A stretch of 64,000 nt of DNA, taken from assembly GCF_002844555.1 (NCBI RefSeq), contig NZ_PJNI01000009.1, positions 1 to 64,000 on the forward strand. Reading direction: 5' to 3'. The DNA comes from Brumimicrobium salinarum (GTDB taxonomy: Bacteria; Bacteroidota; Bacteroidia; Flavobacteriales_D; Crocinitomicaceae). The translations under genes were made by a program, and so were the position numbers. This document shows, in pieces, positions 18,752-26,818 of the stretch (the stretch's first letter is position 1; each line of letters begins with the position of its first letter). The notes under the pieces are model-generated. The model was not told the origin of the DNA. It searched no databases and was given only the letters and a program-made list of their open reading frames with translations.

Positions 18752-19585
18752 ATGAGACTTGCCCAAATTTCTAGGAAATTAAATGTAAAACCAACAAAAG
18801 TGGTTCACTACCTGAAGAATGAGTTAGGAGTAGAGATTACAAACGCTCCAAACACAAAAATTCCCGATGAAAATGTTGAACAAATACTTATTCACTTCAA
18901 TAATGAAAACAAAGAAGCACCAACATCTCATGAACACGCTATAAATGAAGAAACAAAAAACAAAGAAACGAATAAAGTTGAAGAAGAAGCTAAAATTGAA
19001 ATAGCAGCAAACAATAGCGCATCAACAGAGGTTGAAGCAGAAGAAAATACTGAAGACAACTTGGACGGTCTAAACATTGAGGATGGTGTTATTAAAGCTC
19101 CAAAAGCGGAAATAAAAGGTGTAAAAGTTGTTGGTAAAGTGGATTTGCCAAAACCCAAATCAAAACCCGAAGAAACAACCGCAGAAAAAGAAAAAGAAGA
19201 AGAAACTGTTAAAGAAACGATGGAGGATGCTCAAGATAATTCTACCTCTTTGTCGAAATCACCTCAAGAAAAACATTCTAATCATAAGAAAAGAACTAAA
19301 CATAAAGGTAAGTCGAGTAAAAAACGAAAAAATACCACAGGCCTAACGAAAGAGAAATCTGAAAAAGAACAAAAGTTAGCACTTGAAAAACAAAAAGAGC
19401 TTAAAAAGAAAAAGGGAAAAGAACGATATGAGCAAATGATTCAAGAGCGGAATAAAAAGGCCCATGTCAAATCTAAAAAGAAATCAAAAAAGAAAAACTC
19501 CAAAATCAAAGAAATAGAATCGGCAACAAAAAAAGAGAAGCCCACCTCTATTTGGGGTCGTTTTATTTATTGGTTGAATCATTAA
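18752..19585 (+). CDS. Free-standing IF2_N-domain protein with charged tail
   Basis: Residues 1-50 (MRLAQISRKLNVKPTKVVHY, then LKNELGVEITNAPNTKI) match the IF2_N helical domain found at the N-terminus of translation initiation factor IF-2 and some RNA-associated proteins. About 200 residues of low-complexity Glu/Lys/Thr sequence follow, becoming strongly basic after residue 165 (KKRTKHKGKSSKKRK). The C-terminus is a short aromatic helix (SIWGRFIYWLNH). There is no GTPase domain, so this is not IF-2. An RNA- or ribosome-associated role is plausible but unproven. The gene is followed 3 bp later by a DUF4268 gene, so the two are surely co-transcribed. Confidence 0.75.
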   Translation: MRLAQISRKLNVKPTKVVHYLKNELGVEITNAPNTKIPDENVEQILIHFNNENKEAPTSHEHAINEETKNKETNKVEEEAKIEIAANNSASTEVEAEENTEDNLDGLNIEDGVIKAPKAEIKGVKVVGKVDLPKPKSKPEETTAEKEKEEETVKETMEDAQDNSTSLSKSPQEKHSNHKKRTKHKGKSSKKRKNTTGLTKEKSEKEQKLALEKQKELKKKKGKERYEQMIQERNKKAHVKSKKKSKKKNSKIKEIESATKKEKPTSIWGRFIYWLNH

Positions 19586-19588
19586 ATC

Positions 19589-20053
19589 ATGTTATCTAAA
19601 GAAGAACGAAAATTAATGAATCAAGTATTTTGGACTCGATTCAAAGAACAAGCCGGGATTTTTAAAGGTGAAAACGGAAATAAAATCAATTGGGTAAATT
19701 ATCCAACACGTTTAAAACCCCTTTACATTCGTCTCACTGTTGATAAAACATGTGCTCGTTTTTCGATTGAAATACAAGACAAAGATGAAGGAATTCGAGA
19801 CATCATCTGGGAGCAAATGATTGAATTAAAGAAAGTACTTGAGACAGAAATGGGAACTTATGGGGAATGGGAGAAAATTCAATTTAACCTTTCAAATCAA
19901 CCTATATCTAGAATTTCTTGGATAAAAGAAGACATTAATATTTATCATAAAGAAGATCATCAAAAGGCTTATGACTTTTTGATTGATACATTAAGAAGAT
20001 TCGATCGTTTTTACAACACCTATGGTGATATTCTGATTGGTTTGGTGAAATAG
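19589..20053 (+). CDS. DUF4268 domain-containing protein
   Basis: The 154-residue product matches the pattern I know for DUF4268: LSKEERKLMNQVFWTRFKE at the N-terminus, then RFSIEIQDKDEGIRDIIWEQ and YGEWEKIQF. Proteins with this domain are uncharacterised; some lie beside or are fused to restriction-like folds. No signal peptide is present, so it is cytoplasmic. Coupling to the IF2_N gene (3-bp gap) is the only functional hint. No restriction-modification genes are nearby. Confidence 0.75.
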   Translation: MLSKEERKLMNQVFWTRFKEQAGIFKGENGNKINWVNYPTRLKPLYIRLTVDKTCARFSIEIQDKDEGIRDIIWEQMIELKKVLETEMGTYGEWEKIQFNLSNQPISRISWIKEDINIYHKEDHQKAYDFLIDTLRRFDRFYNTYGDILIGLVK

Positions 20054-20160
20054 TTAACCAGTTTTAATATACTTTCAAATACCATTCAAAATAATTTTCT
20101 CAAAATCATCCTATAAAATCAACGATTTCGATTATTTTTAACGCACAACAAATTACAATT

Positions 20161-21804
20161 ATGGCGATCTCAAAAAAAGAATTAGAATTTAACAAAAATG
20201 ATGACGCTATGCGTCTAAAGATATCACAGCTTGAACGTGAATTAGCTAAGATTTATGAAGGTGGTGGAAAAGCCAAAATAGAAAAACATCATAAAAAAGG
20301 TAAACTTACGGCCAGAGAAAGAATTGAATTATTACTTGACAAAGACACTCCACGCTTCGAGGTTGCAGCATTTGCAGGAAAAGGAATGTACGAAGAATAC
20401 GGAGGGTGTCCTTCAGGAGGTGTTGTGATAAAGATCGGCTATGTATCAGGCAAACAATGTATTGTTGTAGCCAATGACGCAACTGTAAAAGCCGGAGCTT
20501 GGTTTCCCATAACAGGCAAAAAAAATCTTAGAGCACAAGAAATTGCAATGGAAAACAACCTTCCTATTATTTACTTAGTTGACTCCGCAGGAGTATTCTT
20601 ACCGATGCAGGATGAAATCTTTCCTGATAAAGAACATTTCGGTCGTATTTTTAGAAATAATGCAGTGATGAGCTCAAAGGGAATAACTCAAATTGCTGCA
20701 GTAATGGGAAGTTGTGTTGCTGGAGGTGCATATTTACCGATCATGTCAGACGAAAGTTTAATTGTTAATAAAACAGGAACGATTTTCTTAGCAGGTTCAT
20801 ATTTGGTGAAAGCTGCAATTGGTGAAAGTATAGACAACGAAACTTTAGGAGGTGCATCTACCCATACCGAAATATCTGGTGTTTGTGATTATAAGTCAGA
20901 AACAGATGAAGAATGTTTAGAAACAATTCGTGAGCTTATGGATCAAATTGGTGCGCCAGAATCTGCTGGTTTTGATAAAAAAGAAGCGATTGAACCAAAG
21001 GTTAAGCCCGAAAATATCTACGGAATTCTTCCCAAAGACAGAACTAAACCTTATGATGTTAAAGAAATCATCAAATGTATGGTTGACGATTCAAAATTCA
21101 CGGAATACAAAAAAGAATACGGTCAGACTATAGTAACAGGTTATGCAAGAATACAAGGTTGGAGTGTTGGAATTGTTGCCAATCAAAGAGTGCTAACCAA
21201 AACAGGCAAAGGAGAAATGCAGTTCGGAGGTGTTATATATTCGGATTCGGCTGATAAAGCTGCGCGATTCATAATGAATTGTAATCAAAAAAATATTCCG
21301 CTTGTGTTTCTTCAAGACGTTTCAGGATTTATGGTAGGTTCGAAAAGTGAACATGGAGGAATCATTAAAGACGGTGCTAAAATGGTAAGTGCCATGGCTA
21401 ATTCAGTTGTACCTAAATTTACTGTCGTAATGGGTAACTCTTATGGAGCAGGTAATTATGCAATGTGTGGAAAAGCCTACGATCCAAGATTAATGCTCGC
21501 ATGGCCTACTGCCGAACTCGCCGTTATGAGTGGAGCTTCAGCAGCAAAAACACTTTTACAGATTGAAGTAGCTTCTTTAAAAGCAAAAGGTGAAAAGATT
21601 ACTGAGAAAAAGGAAAAAGAAATGTATGATAAAATCAAAAACCGCTACGACGAACAAATTAGTCCATACTATGCTGCGTCAAGAATCTGGGTTGATGCAA
21701 TCATAGATCCTGCTGAAACTAGAAACATTATTGCTTTAGGAATTGAAGCGGCAAATCTAAAGCCAGCGGAAAGAGACTATAACGTTGGCGTTATTCAAAC
21801 TTAA
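20161..21804 (+). CDS. Acyl-CoA carboxylase, carboxyltransferase (beta) subunit
   Basis: This 547-residue carboxyltransferase moves CO2 from carboxybiotin to an acyl-CoA. Motifs include KGKLTARERIELLLD, GGCPSGGVV, IYLVDSAGVFLPMQDEIFPD, MGSCVAGGAYLPIMSDE and, in the second half, FLQDVSGFMVGSKSEHGG and GNSYGAGNYAMCGKAYDPR. The DSAG-PMQ-FPDKEHFGRIF pattern is closest to methylcrotonyl-CoA carboxylase beta chains, though propionyl-CoA cannot be excluded. The biotin carboxylase/BCCP subunit is not in this window. It heads a tight operon with elaA, the M13 peptidase and miaA (gaps of 11-14 bp). Confidence 0.9.
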   Translation: MAISKKELEFNKNDDAMRLKISQLERELAKIYEGGGKAKIEKHHKKGKLTARERIELLLDKDTPRFEVAAFAGKGMYEEYGGCPSGGVVIKIGYVSGKQCIVVANDATVKAGAWFPITGKKNLRAQEIAMENNLPIIYLVDSAGVFLPMQDEIFPDKEHFGRIFRNNAVMSSKGITQIAAVMGSCVAGGAYLPIMSDESLIVNKTGTIFLAGSYLVKAAIGESIDNETLGGASTHTEISGVCDYKSETDEECLETIRELMDQIGAPESAGFDKKEAIEPKVKPENIYGILPKDRTKPYDVKEIIKCMVDDSKFTEYKKEYGQTIVTGYARIQGWSVGIVANQRVLTKTGKGEMQFGGVIYSDSADKAARFIMNCNQKNIPLVFLQDVSGFMVGSKSEHGGIIKDGAKMVSAMANSVVPKFTVVMGNSYGAGNYAMCGKAYDPRLMLAWPTAELAVMSGASAAKTLLQIEVASLKAKGEKITEKKEKEMYDKIKNRYDEQISPYYAASRIWVDAIIDPAETRNIIALGIEAANLKPAERDYNVGVIQT

Positions 21805-21815
21805 TTCCTTCAATA

Positions 21816-22265
21816 ATGTTGAGCTGGCAATTTAAACATTTCGAAGATTTAGATATTTACGAACTTTATGATTTACTCGCTTTAAGAGTAAAAGTATTTG
21901 TTGTGGAACAAAATTGCCCCTATCAAGAGTTAGACCACAAAGATCAAGTCGCTTTTCATCTTGTTGCAAGAAATAAAAAGGGAAACATTGTGGGCACCAT
22001 GCGTATTTTACCACGTGGTGTTTCCTATGAAGAAATCTCTTTTGGAAGAATTGTTCTCGACAAAAGTGAAAGAGAGAAACAATTCGGTGACGAAATGATA
22101 GAAAAAGCAATGGATTATGTTAGAACCGTAATTGGTAAATATCCAATCAGACTGTCAGCACAAAAGCATTTGGAAAACTTTTATAAAAAACACAAATTCG
22201 TATCAACAGGAAAAGAATACCTTGAAGACAACATTCCGCACGTTGAAATGATTTACAAACCATAA
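21816..22265 (+). CDS. elaA: ElaA-like GNAT N-acetyltransferase
   Basis: The 149-residue protein has the ElaA signature LYDLLALRVKVFVVEQNCPYQELDHKD and the GNAT core around VGTMRILPRG and SFGRIVLDKSER, followed by a helix that contacts acetyl-CoA. ElaA proteins are small cytoplasmic acetyltransferases with poorly known substrates. It sits 11 bp after the carboxylase gene and 13 bp before the M13 peptidase, inside one operon. Confidence 0.88.
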   Translation: MLSWQFKHFEDLDIYELYDLLALRVKVFVVEQNCPYQELDHKDQVAFHLVARNKKGNIVGTMRILPRGVSYEEISFGRIVLDKSEREKQFGDEMIEKAMDYVRTVIGKYPIRLSAQKHLENFYKKHKFVSTGKEYLEDNIPHVEMIYKP

Positions 22266-22278
22266 TAGAAAAAATAAA

Positions 22279-24324
22279 ATGAATTTTAAAATTAATACCC
22301 TTGCATTAATTGCCATTAGTGCTTCACTATTCTCATGTAATAGCAACAAAGAAAAGCAAGACGCTGAGAACAATAACTCTAAATATACGATCAATGTTTC
22401 CTACATGGATACAACAACTTCACCAACAAAAGATTTTTTTCAATTTGCAAATGGAACTTGGATAAAAAACAATCCTGTTCCAGCTTCAGAATCTAGATGG
22501 GGGAGCTTCAATGAGTTAGATAAAATAAACAAAGAGAAACTTACTACCATCCTAGATGAGGCAATAGAGAAAGAGGCAGAAAAAGGAAGCGATATGCAAA
22601 TTATTGGTGATTATTATGCTGCCATGAAAAATAAAGTCGCTCGTAAGAAAAATTGCGATGAAGAAATGCAAAACATTAAGCAAGATATTAACAAACTACA
22701 GGAGTTCAAGGATCTACCTAAAGTTTTGTTTGACATGAAATCCAAAGGAATAACAGGATTTTACAGTCTTTATGTAGGTCAAGATTTAAAAAATGTAGAA
22801 AATCATGTGCTTAATCTTTCGCAAGGAGGTCTTGGAATGCCGAACCGTGAATACTACATGGATGAAAGCAAAAAAGAAATTCAAAATGCTTACATCGATT
22901 TCATGACAAAAGTATTTGACTATTTCGGTTATAAAAATCCCGAGAAAAAGGCACATTCCACTTATTCTTTAGAAAAAGAAATGGCCAAAAATATGATGAA
23001 ACCAGCGGAACTTAGGGTGCCTGAAAACACCTATAATCCTATCTCCATTTCTAACGCTCATCAATATTCTTCTTTTTTAGATTTACAAAAATACATCAAC
23101 ACTTTTGGAAATGATGAGGTAGATTCTTTAATCCTTGGACAACCAAAGTACCTTAACGCACTAAAAACCATCATAAATGAAAGTAATTTCGAAAATATTA
23201 AAAACTACATCACTTGGAAATACATCAATCATTATTCATCGTATCTAAACACTGATCTTGTTAATTTTCATTTTGACTTTTACGGAAAAACTTTGTCTGG
23301 TAAAAAGGAAATGAAACCTATAAATGAACAAGCAATTGAAGAAATGACGAATAAAGCCGTGAAGACAGCTCTAGCAAAAGAATTTGTAGCACGTCATTTC
23401 TCTGAAGAAGCCAAAGAAAAGGTAAATACAATGGTTGATCATTTGTTAACCGTTTATGAACAACGACTGAATAATCTTGAGTGGATGACTGACCGAACAA
23501 AAGCAGAAGCTTTGAAAAAACTAAACGCAATTGGTCGAAAGTTAGGATATCCCGATGAATGGAAAGACCTCAGCGCATTATCAATATCTCCAGATAACTA
23601 CATCAGCAATATCGATGCATGCAATCACTTTTCGTATATGGACAATATGTCGAAATTAACCAAAAAAGTGAATAAAAATGAATGGGGAATGCCGGCGCAC
23701 ATGGTAAATGCTTATTATCACCCACTTTTAAATGAAATTGCATTTCCTGCTGGAATTATGCAACCTCCTTTTTTCGATGTTGATGCAGAAGATGCAGTAA
23801 ATTATGGTGGTATCGGGATGGTAATCGGTCATGAATTTACGCATGGTTTTGATGACATGGGAAGTAAATTTGCAGCAGATGGCTCATTCACAAATTGGTG
23901 GTCAGAAGAAGATAGAGAAAACTTTGAAAATAGAACAGCAAGATTAGGAAAAACATTTGCGGACTTCTGTCCTATTGACGGTCATTGTGTTAACCCTGAA
24001 TTAACAATGGGGGAAAATATTGCTGATTTAGGTGGAATAACGATGGCCTATCATGCTTACAAAATGACAGAGGAATACAAATCCAACAAAATGATTAACG
24101 GTTATACACCTTCGCAAAGATTTTTTATTGCTTACGCTCAACTTTGGAAAATCAATTACACAGATGCTGAATTAAAAAAACGAATAGCTACAGATCCACA
24201 CAGTCCAGGGAAATACCGTGTGAATGGACCGTTGATGAATTCTCCGGAATTCTTTAAAGCTTTTAACGTAAAAGAGGGCGACCCAATGCGTAAAAACGAA
24301 AAAGAGATTTCTAAAATCTGGTAG
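22279..24324 (+). CDS. M13-family (neprilysin/PepO-like) zinc metallopeptidase lipoprotein
   Basis: The 681-residue product begins with a lipoprotein signal (LALIAISASLFSCNSN, lipid cysteine near 20). It then shows the M13_N pattern (DFFQFANGTWIKNNPVPASE) and, in the catalytic domain, NEIAFPAGIMQPPFF, the zinc motif VIGHEFTHGFDD near residue 517 and the third ligand in MGENIADLGG near 578. A C-terminal PHSPGKYRVNG segment is also diagnostic. It should be an extracytoplasmic oligopeptidase. Neighbour spacing places it in the carboxylase-elaA-miaA operon. Confidence 0.94.
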   Translation: MNFKINTLALIAISASLFSCNSNKEKQDAENNNSKYTINVSYMDTTTSPTKDFFQFANGTWIKNNPVPASESRWGSFNELDKINKEKLTTILDEAIEKEAEKGSDMQIIGDYYAAMKNKVARKKNCDEEMQNIKQDINKLQEFKDLPKVLFDMKSKGITGFYSLYVGQDLKNVENHVLNLSQGGLGMPNREYYMDESKKEIQNAYIDFMTKVFDYFGYKNPEKKAHSTYSLEKEMAKNMMKPAELRVPENTYNPISISNAHQYSSFLDLQKYINTFGNDEVDSLILGQPKYLNALKTIINESNFENIKNYITWKYINHYSSYLNTDLVNFHFDFYGKTLSGKKEMKPINEQAIEEMTNKAVKTALAKEFVARHFSEEAKEKVNTMVDHLLTVYEQRLNNLEWMTDRTKAEALKKLNAIGRKLGYPDEWKDLSALSISPDNYISNIDACNHFSYMDNMSKLTKKVNKNEWGMPAHMVNAYYHPLLNEIAFPAGIMQPPFFDVDAEDAVNYGGIGMVIGHEFTHGFDDMGSKFAADGSFTNWWSEEDRENFENRTARLGKTFADFCPIDGHCVNPELTMGENIADLGGITMAYHAYKMTEEYKSNKMINGYTPSQRFFIAYAQLWKINYTDAELKKRIATDPHSPGKYRVNGPLMNSPEFFKAFNVKEGDPMRKNEKEISKIW

Positions 24325-24338
24325 AACCTGTAAGTAAA

Positions 24339-25232
24339 ATGAAGAAATTGATTGTAATAGCAGGCCCCACAGCGAGCGGAAAAACATCCCTTGCTGTGGC
24401 TGTTGCAAAACAACTGAAAGCACCTATAATTTCAGCTGATAGCAGACAATTTTACAAAGAACTTTCCATAGGAACTGCAAAGCCTACAAAAGAAGAAATG
24501 CAAGGCGTTCCGCATTATTTTGTAGACTCCCACTCTATTCACACCCCCTTAACCGCAGGACAATTTGAAAAAGAGGCCTTGGCAAAGGTCAATGAATTAT
24601 TTAAAACCAATGAATTCATTGTAATTGTTGGAGGCTCTGGAATGTTCATCAACGCATTAATTTACGGGACAGATCAATTGCCACACGATCCAAAAATCAG
24701 AGCATTTTGGAATGATAAATTAGAACACTATGGTATTGAATACCTTCAAGAAGAACTCAAGAAAGTAGATCTTGAATATTTTCAAAACTCAGACATTCAA
24801 AATCCAGTTAGAATTATCAGGGCATTAGAAGTCTTCGAAATTACTGGTACTCCCTACTCTCAATTAAGGAATCAAAAAAAGAAAACCCCACGCTTTCCCA
24901 CTGACTTTTACGTGTTAGATCATCCAAGAGAGGTTTTATACGAAAGAATTAATCATCGCGTAGATTTAATGATTGAAAATGGATTAATAGATGAAGTGAG
25001 AGCAAATAAAAAACACCAAAAACTACAACCATTAAACACCGTTGGCTACAAAGAAATATTTGAGTATTTAGATTATAACATCTCTTACGAAAAAGCAATA
25101 GAACTAGTAAAACAAAACACACGAAGATACGCCAAAAGACAACTCACTTGGTTTAGAAAAATTGAAGATGCGCAATGGATTAAACCAAACGCTTTGGATG
25201 AAATGACACAATTAATATGTAAGAATGTTTGA
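24339..25232 (+). CDS. miaA: tRNA dimethylallyltransferase
   Basis: MiaA transfers a dimethylallyl group to N6 of A37 in tRNAs reading UNN codons. The 297-residue protein has the P-loop IAGPTASGKTSLAVAVA, the SADSRQFYKELSIGTAKP motif, GGSGMFINAL, and the C-terminal TVGYKEIFEYLD and NTRRYAKRQLTWFRK tRNA-binding segments. Length is normal. It is the last gene of the operon that starts at 20161. Confidence 0.96.
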   Translation: MKKLIVIAGPTASGKTSLAVAVAKQLKAPIISADSRQFYKELSIGTAKPTKEEMQGVPHYFVDSHSIHTPLTAGQFEKEALAKVNELFKTNEFIVIVGGSGMFINALIYGTDQLPHDPKIRAFWNDKLEHYGIEYLQEELKKVDLEYFQNSDIQNPVRIIRALEVFEITGTPYSQLRNQKKKTPRFPTDFYVLDHPREVLYERINHRVDLMIENGLIDEVRANKKHQKLQPLNTVGYKEIFEYLDYNISYEKAIELVKQNTRRYAKRQLTWFRKIEDAQWIKPNALDEMTQLICKNV

Positions 25233-25258
25233 GTAAAAGCAGATGCTCTTTTAAGAAT

Positions 25259-25753
25259 ATGAAAATTAGAAAAGAAGTTCTTTATGGTTTAATTGGAGTT
25301 TTGACTATTGTAGAATTCTATTGGCAGCCAATATTTGGAGTTTACAACATAGTTAAACTAGGATAAGGATTATCTCTGTTGACTCTTACCATTTACATTT
25401 TATGGAACCAAATACGAAAGAAACTAGTAATTATAGCTTCTTTATTTGCATTTATGATTGGAATAATCTCCACTCAAATTAGTATCCTTAAATACGAAAT
25501 ATTAAACTCACCTTACAAAGGATATCTCACTATAAAAACCTGTCATAATGCCACAAAACTTGCAGAAAGAGATTTTAATAATGGACGTCTTAAATATTTT
25601 CAGTTAGGTGATTTTAAGGATACGACATTATTAAATATTTTAGAAAATAAAAACATTCAAATTATCGATTTGACAAGTTTTAATGCTGAACACCTAGAAT
25701 GTAATAACAGCATCACCACACTCAGTCTTTCTCAATATTCTCCCGTTCAGTAA
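25259..25753 (+). pseudogene. Small membrane-protein gene interrupted by an in-frame TAA
   Basis: ATG 25259 opens a frame encoding a hydrophobic N-terminus (VLYGLIGVLTIVEFYWQPIF…YNIVKLG) that stops at TAA 25364-25366. The same frame resumes at once with GLSLLTLTIYILWNQIRKK, a further hydrophobic span and a soluble tail to the stop at 25751. Read through, it is one 163-residue protein with about three membrane segments. The downstream part alone would need to start at CTG or TTG near 25376-25379. I take this as one gene broken by a nonsense mutation, or a sequencing error. No family is recognised. Confidence 0.6.
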
Positions 25754-25814
25754 AACAAGTTCCTATTTCGTCATTATTTTCCATTCAACACTAGGACTAA
25801 TTCTCTGATTTCTG

Positions 25815-25822
25815 TATATTTG
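25815..25822 (+). promoter_or_regulatory. -7 box (TATATTTG) for the 209-residue lipoprotein
   Basis: Exact TAnnTTTG, 17 bp before ATG 25840; predicts a leader of about 10 nt. Confidence 0.45.
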
Positions 25823-25839
25823 ATTTAAAATCAACAACT

Positions 25840-26469
25840 ATGAAAATTATATACTTCGCTCTTACTTTGTCTGTTTTGGCTTTATTTTCTTGTAAGAAAA
25901 AGGAATTAGAATTTAATTTAACAGGGTATGTATCCTCATCTATTTCTAATCAAGGCTTATCAAATGTTAATGTTGAAGTTTACACGATTGAAATAGGTAA
26001 AAACATTGAGTCACTAAAAGGAACTACACAAACAGATGGAGCAGGAAAGTATTCAATTAACATTGACAGGAGTAAGTTTGAAAAATTGATAATTGTTTTT
26101 ACCAAAGAAAATTACTTCAAGCATTCAAAAACATATTTTTTTGATGATTTAACAGCAGATGAGGAAAACGTTACCAATCCAACCTTAGAAGCAAAATCTT
26201 TCACTCGTTTTATAATTAAAAATCAACCGCCAAATAATGATCAAGATGTATTAAAAATTCAGAAGGTTAATGGCAAAACAGACTGTTCTGAATGCTGTCC
26301 AGACGGAGAAAGTTTTTACACAGGTAAAGTCGATACTATCTTCAAATGTGCAAATACTGGCGATACATATATGAAGTTTTACTGGTGGGTAAATGGAAGT
26401 GAGTCTTACGGCTATGACAGTGTTTTGAATGTACCTTTTGAAACCACTGACTATATTTTAGAATATTAA
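25840..26469 (+). CDS. Hypothetical lipoprotein with carboxypeptidase-regulatory-like domain
   Basis: A lipoprotein signal (LSVLALFSCKKKE, lipid cysteine near 18) is followed by a beta-sandwich-like region (NLTGYVSSSISNQGLSNVNV…GTTQTDGAGKYSINI), which resembles the carboxypeptidase-regulatory or transthyretin-like fold common in Bacteroidota surface proteins. The C-terminal part has a cysteine cluster (DCSECCPDGESFYTG) and another cysteine in FKCANTGD, possibly disulfides or a metal site. The gene is monocistronic with its own promoter. Function unknown. Confidence 0.78.
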   Translation: MKIIYFALTLSVLALFSCKKKELEFNLTGYVSSSISNQGLSNVNVEVYTIEIGKNIESLKGTTQTDGAGKYSINIDRSKFEKLIIVFTKENYFKHSKTYFFDDLTADEENVTNPTLEAKSFTRFIIKNQPPNNDQDVLKIQKVNGKTDCSECCPDGESFYTGKVDTIFKCANTGDTYMKFYWWVNGSESYGYDSVLNVPFETTDYILEY

Positions 26470-26674
26470 TTGTTTCATTGTAAACAAGCCATTAAACCAT
26501 TAGGAACTACACCTAGTAAACACAAATATACTCCTTATAAAAATTATCCGTTTCGTGATTTAGCGAATACTTCAATAAAATGTAGTTTAAGTAAAAAATA
26601 CATTGTAGGATAGGCCTTTCAAAATTGAATAAAACACTTCATTTTCAAGAAGTAATTAAATTTTTATCAATGTC

Positions 26675-26707
26675 TTTTGCCATTCAAATAAAATAAGTTT
26701 ACCTTTG
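26675..26707 (+). promoter_or_regulatory. rpsA promoter (TTTTG-N20-TACCTTTG)
   Basis: TTTTG at 26675-26679 and TACCTTTG at 26700-26707 are separated by 20 bp, matching the Bacteroidota primary-sigma consensus at both elements. The predicted transcript start near 26713 leaves a leader of about 105 nt before rpsA. The rest of 26470-26674 shows only a small TTGTTT/AAACAA hairpin just after the lipoprotein stop. Confidence 0.75.
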
Positions 26708-26711
26708 CACT

Positions 26712-26756
26712 CCAATTTAGAGAAAATTGGGCATCGTCAATCTTAATACAGACGAT
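26712..26756 (+). promoter_or_regulatory. Structured rpsA 5' leader: two tandem hairpins
   Basis: Hairpin 1 pairs CCAATTT (26712-26718) with AAATTGG (26724-26730) around a 5-nt loop. Hairpin 2 pairs ATCGTC (26733-26738) with GACGAT (26751-26756). Both start right at the predicted transcript start. In other bacteria S1 represses its own mRNA, so an autoregulatory leader is plausible; the second hairpin lacks a T-run, so attenuation is less likely. Confidence 0.45.
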
Positions 26757-26818
26757 TTTAATATAAACATCTTTCAGGTTTTTAAGATTACTTGAAATAC
26801 AATTAAATTATTGCCAAT

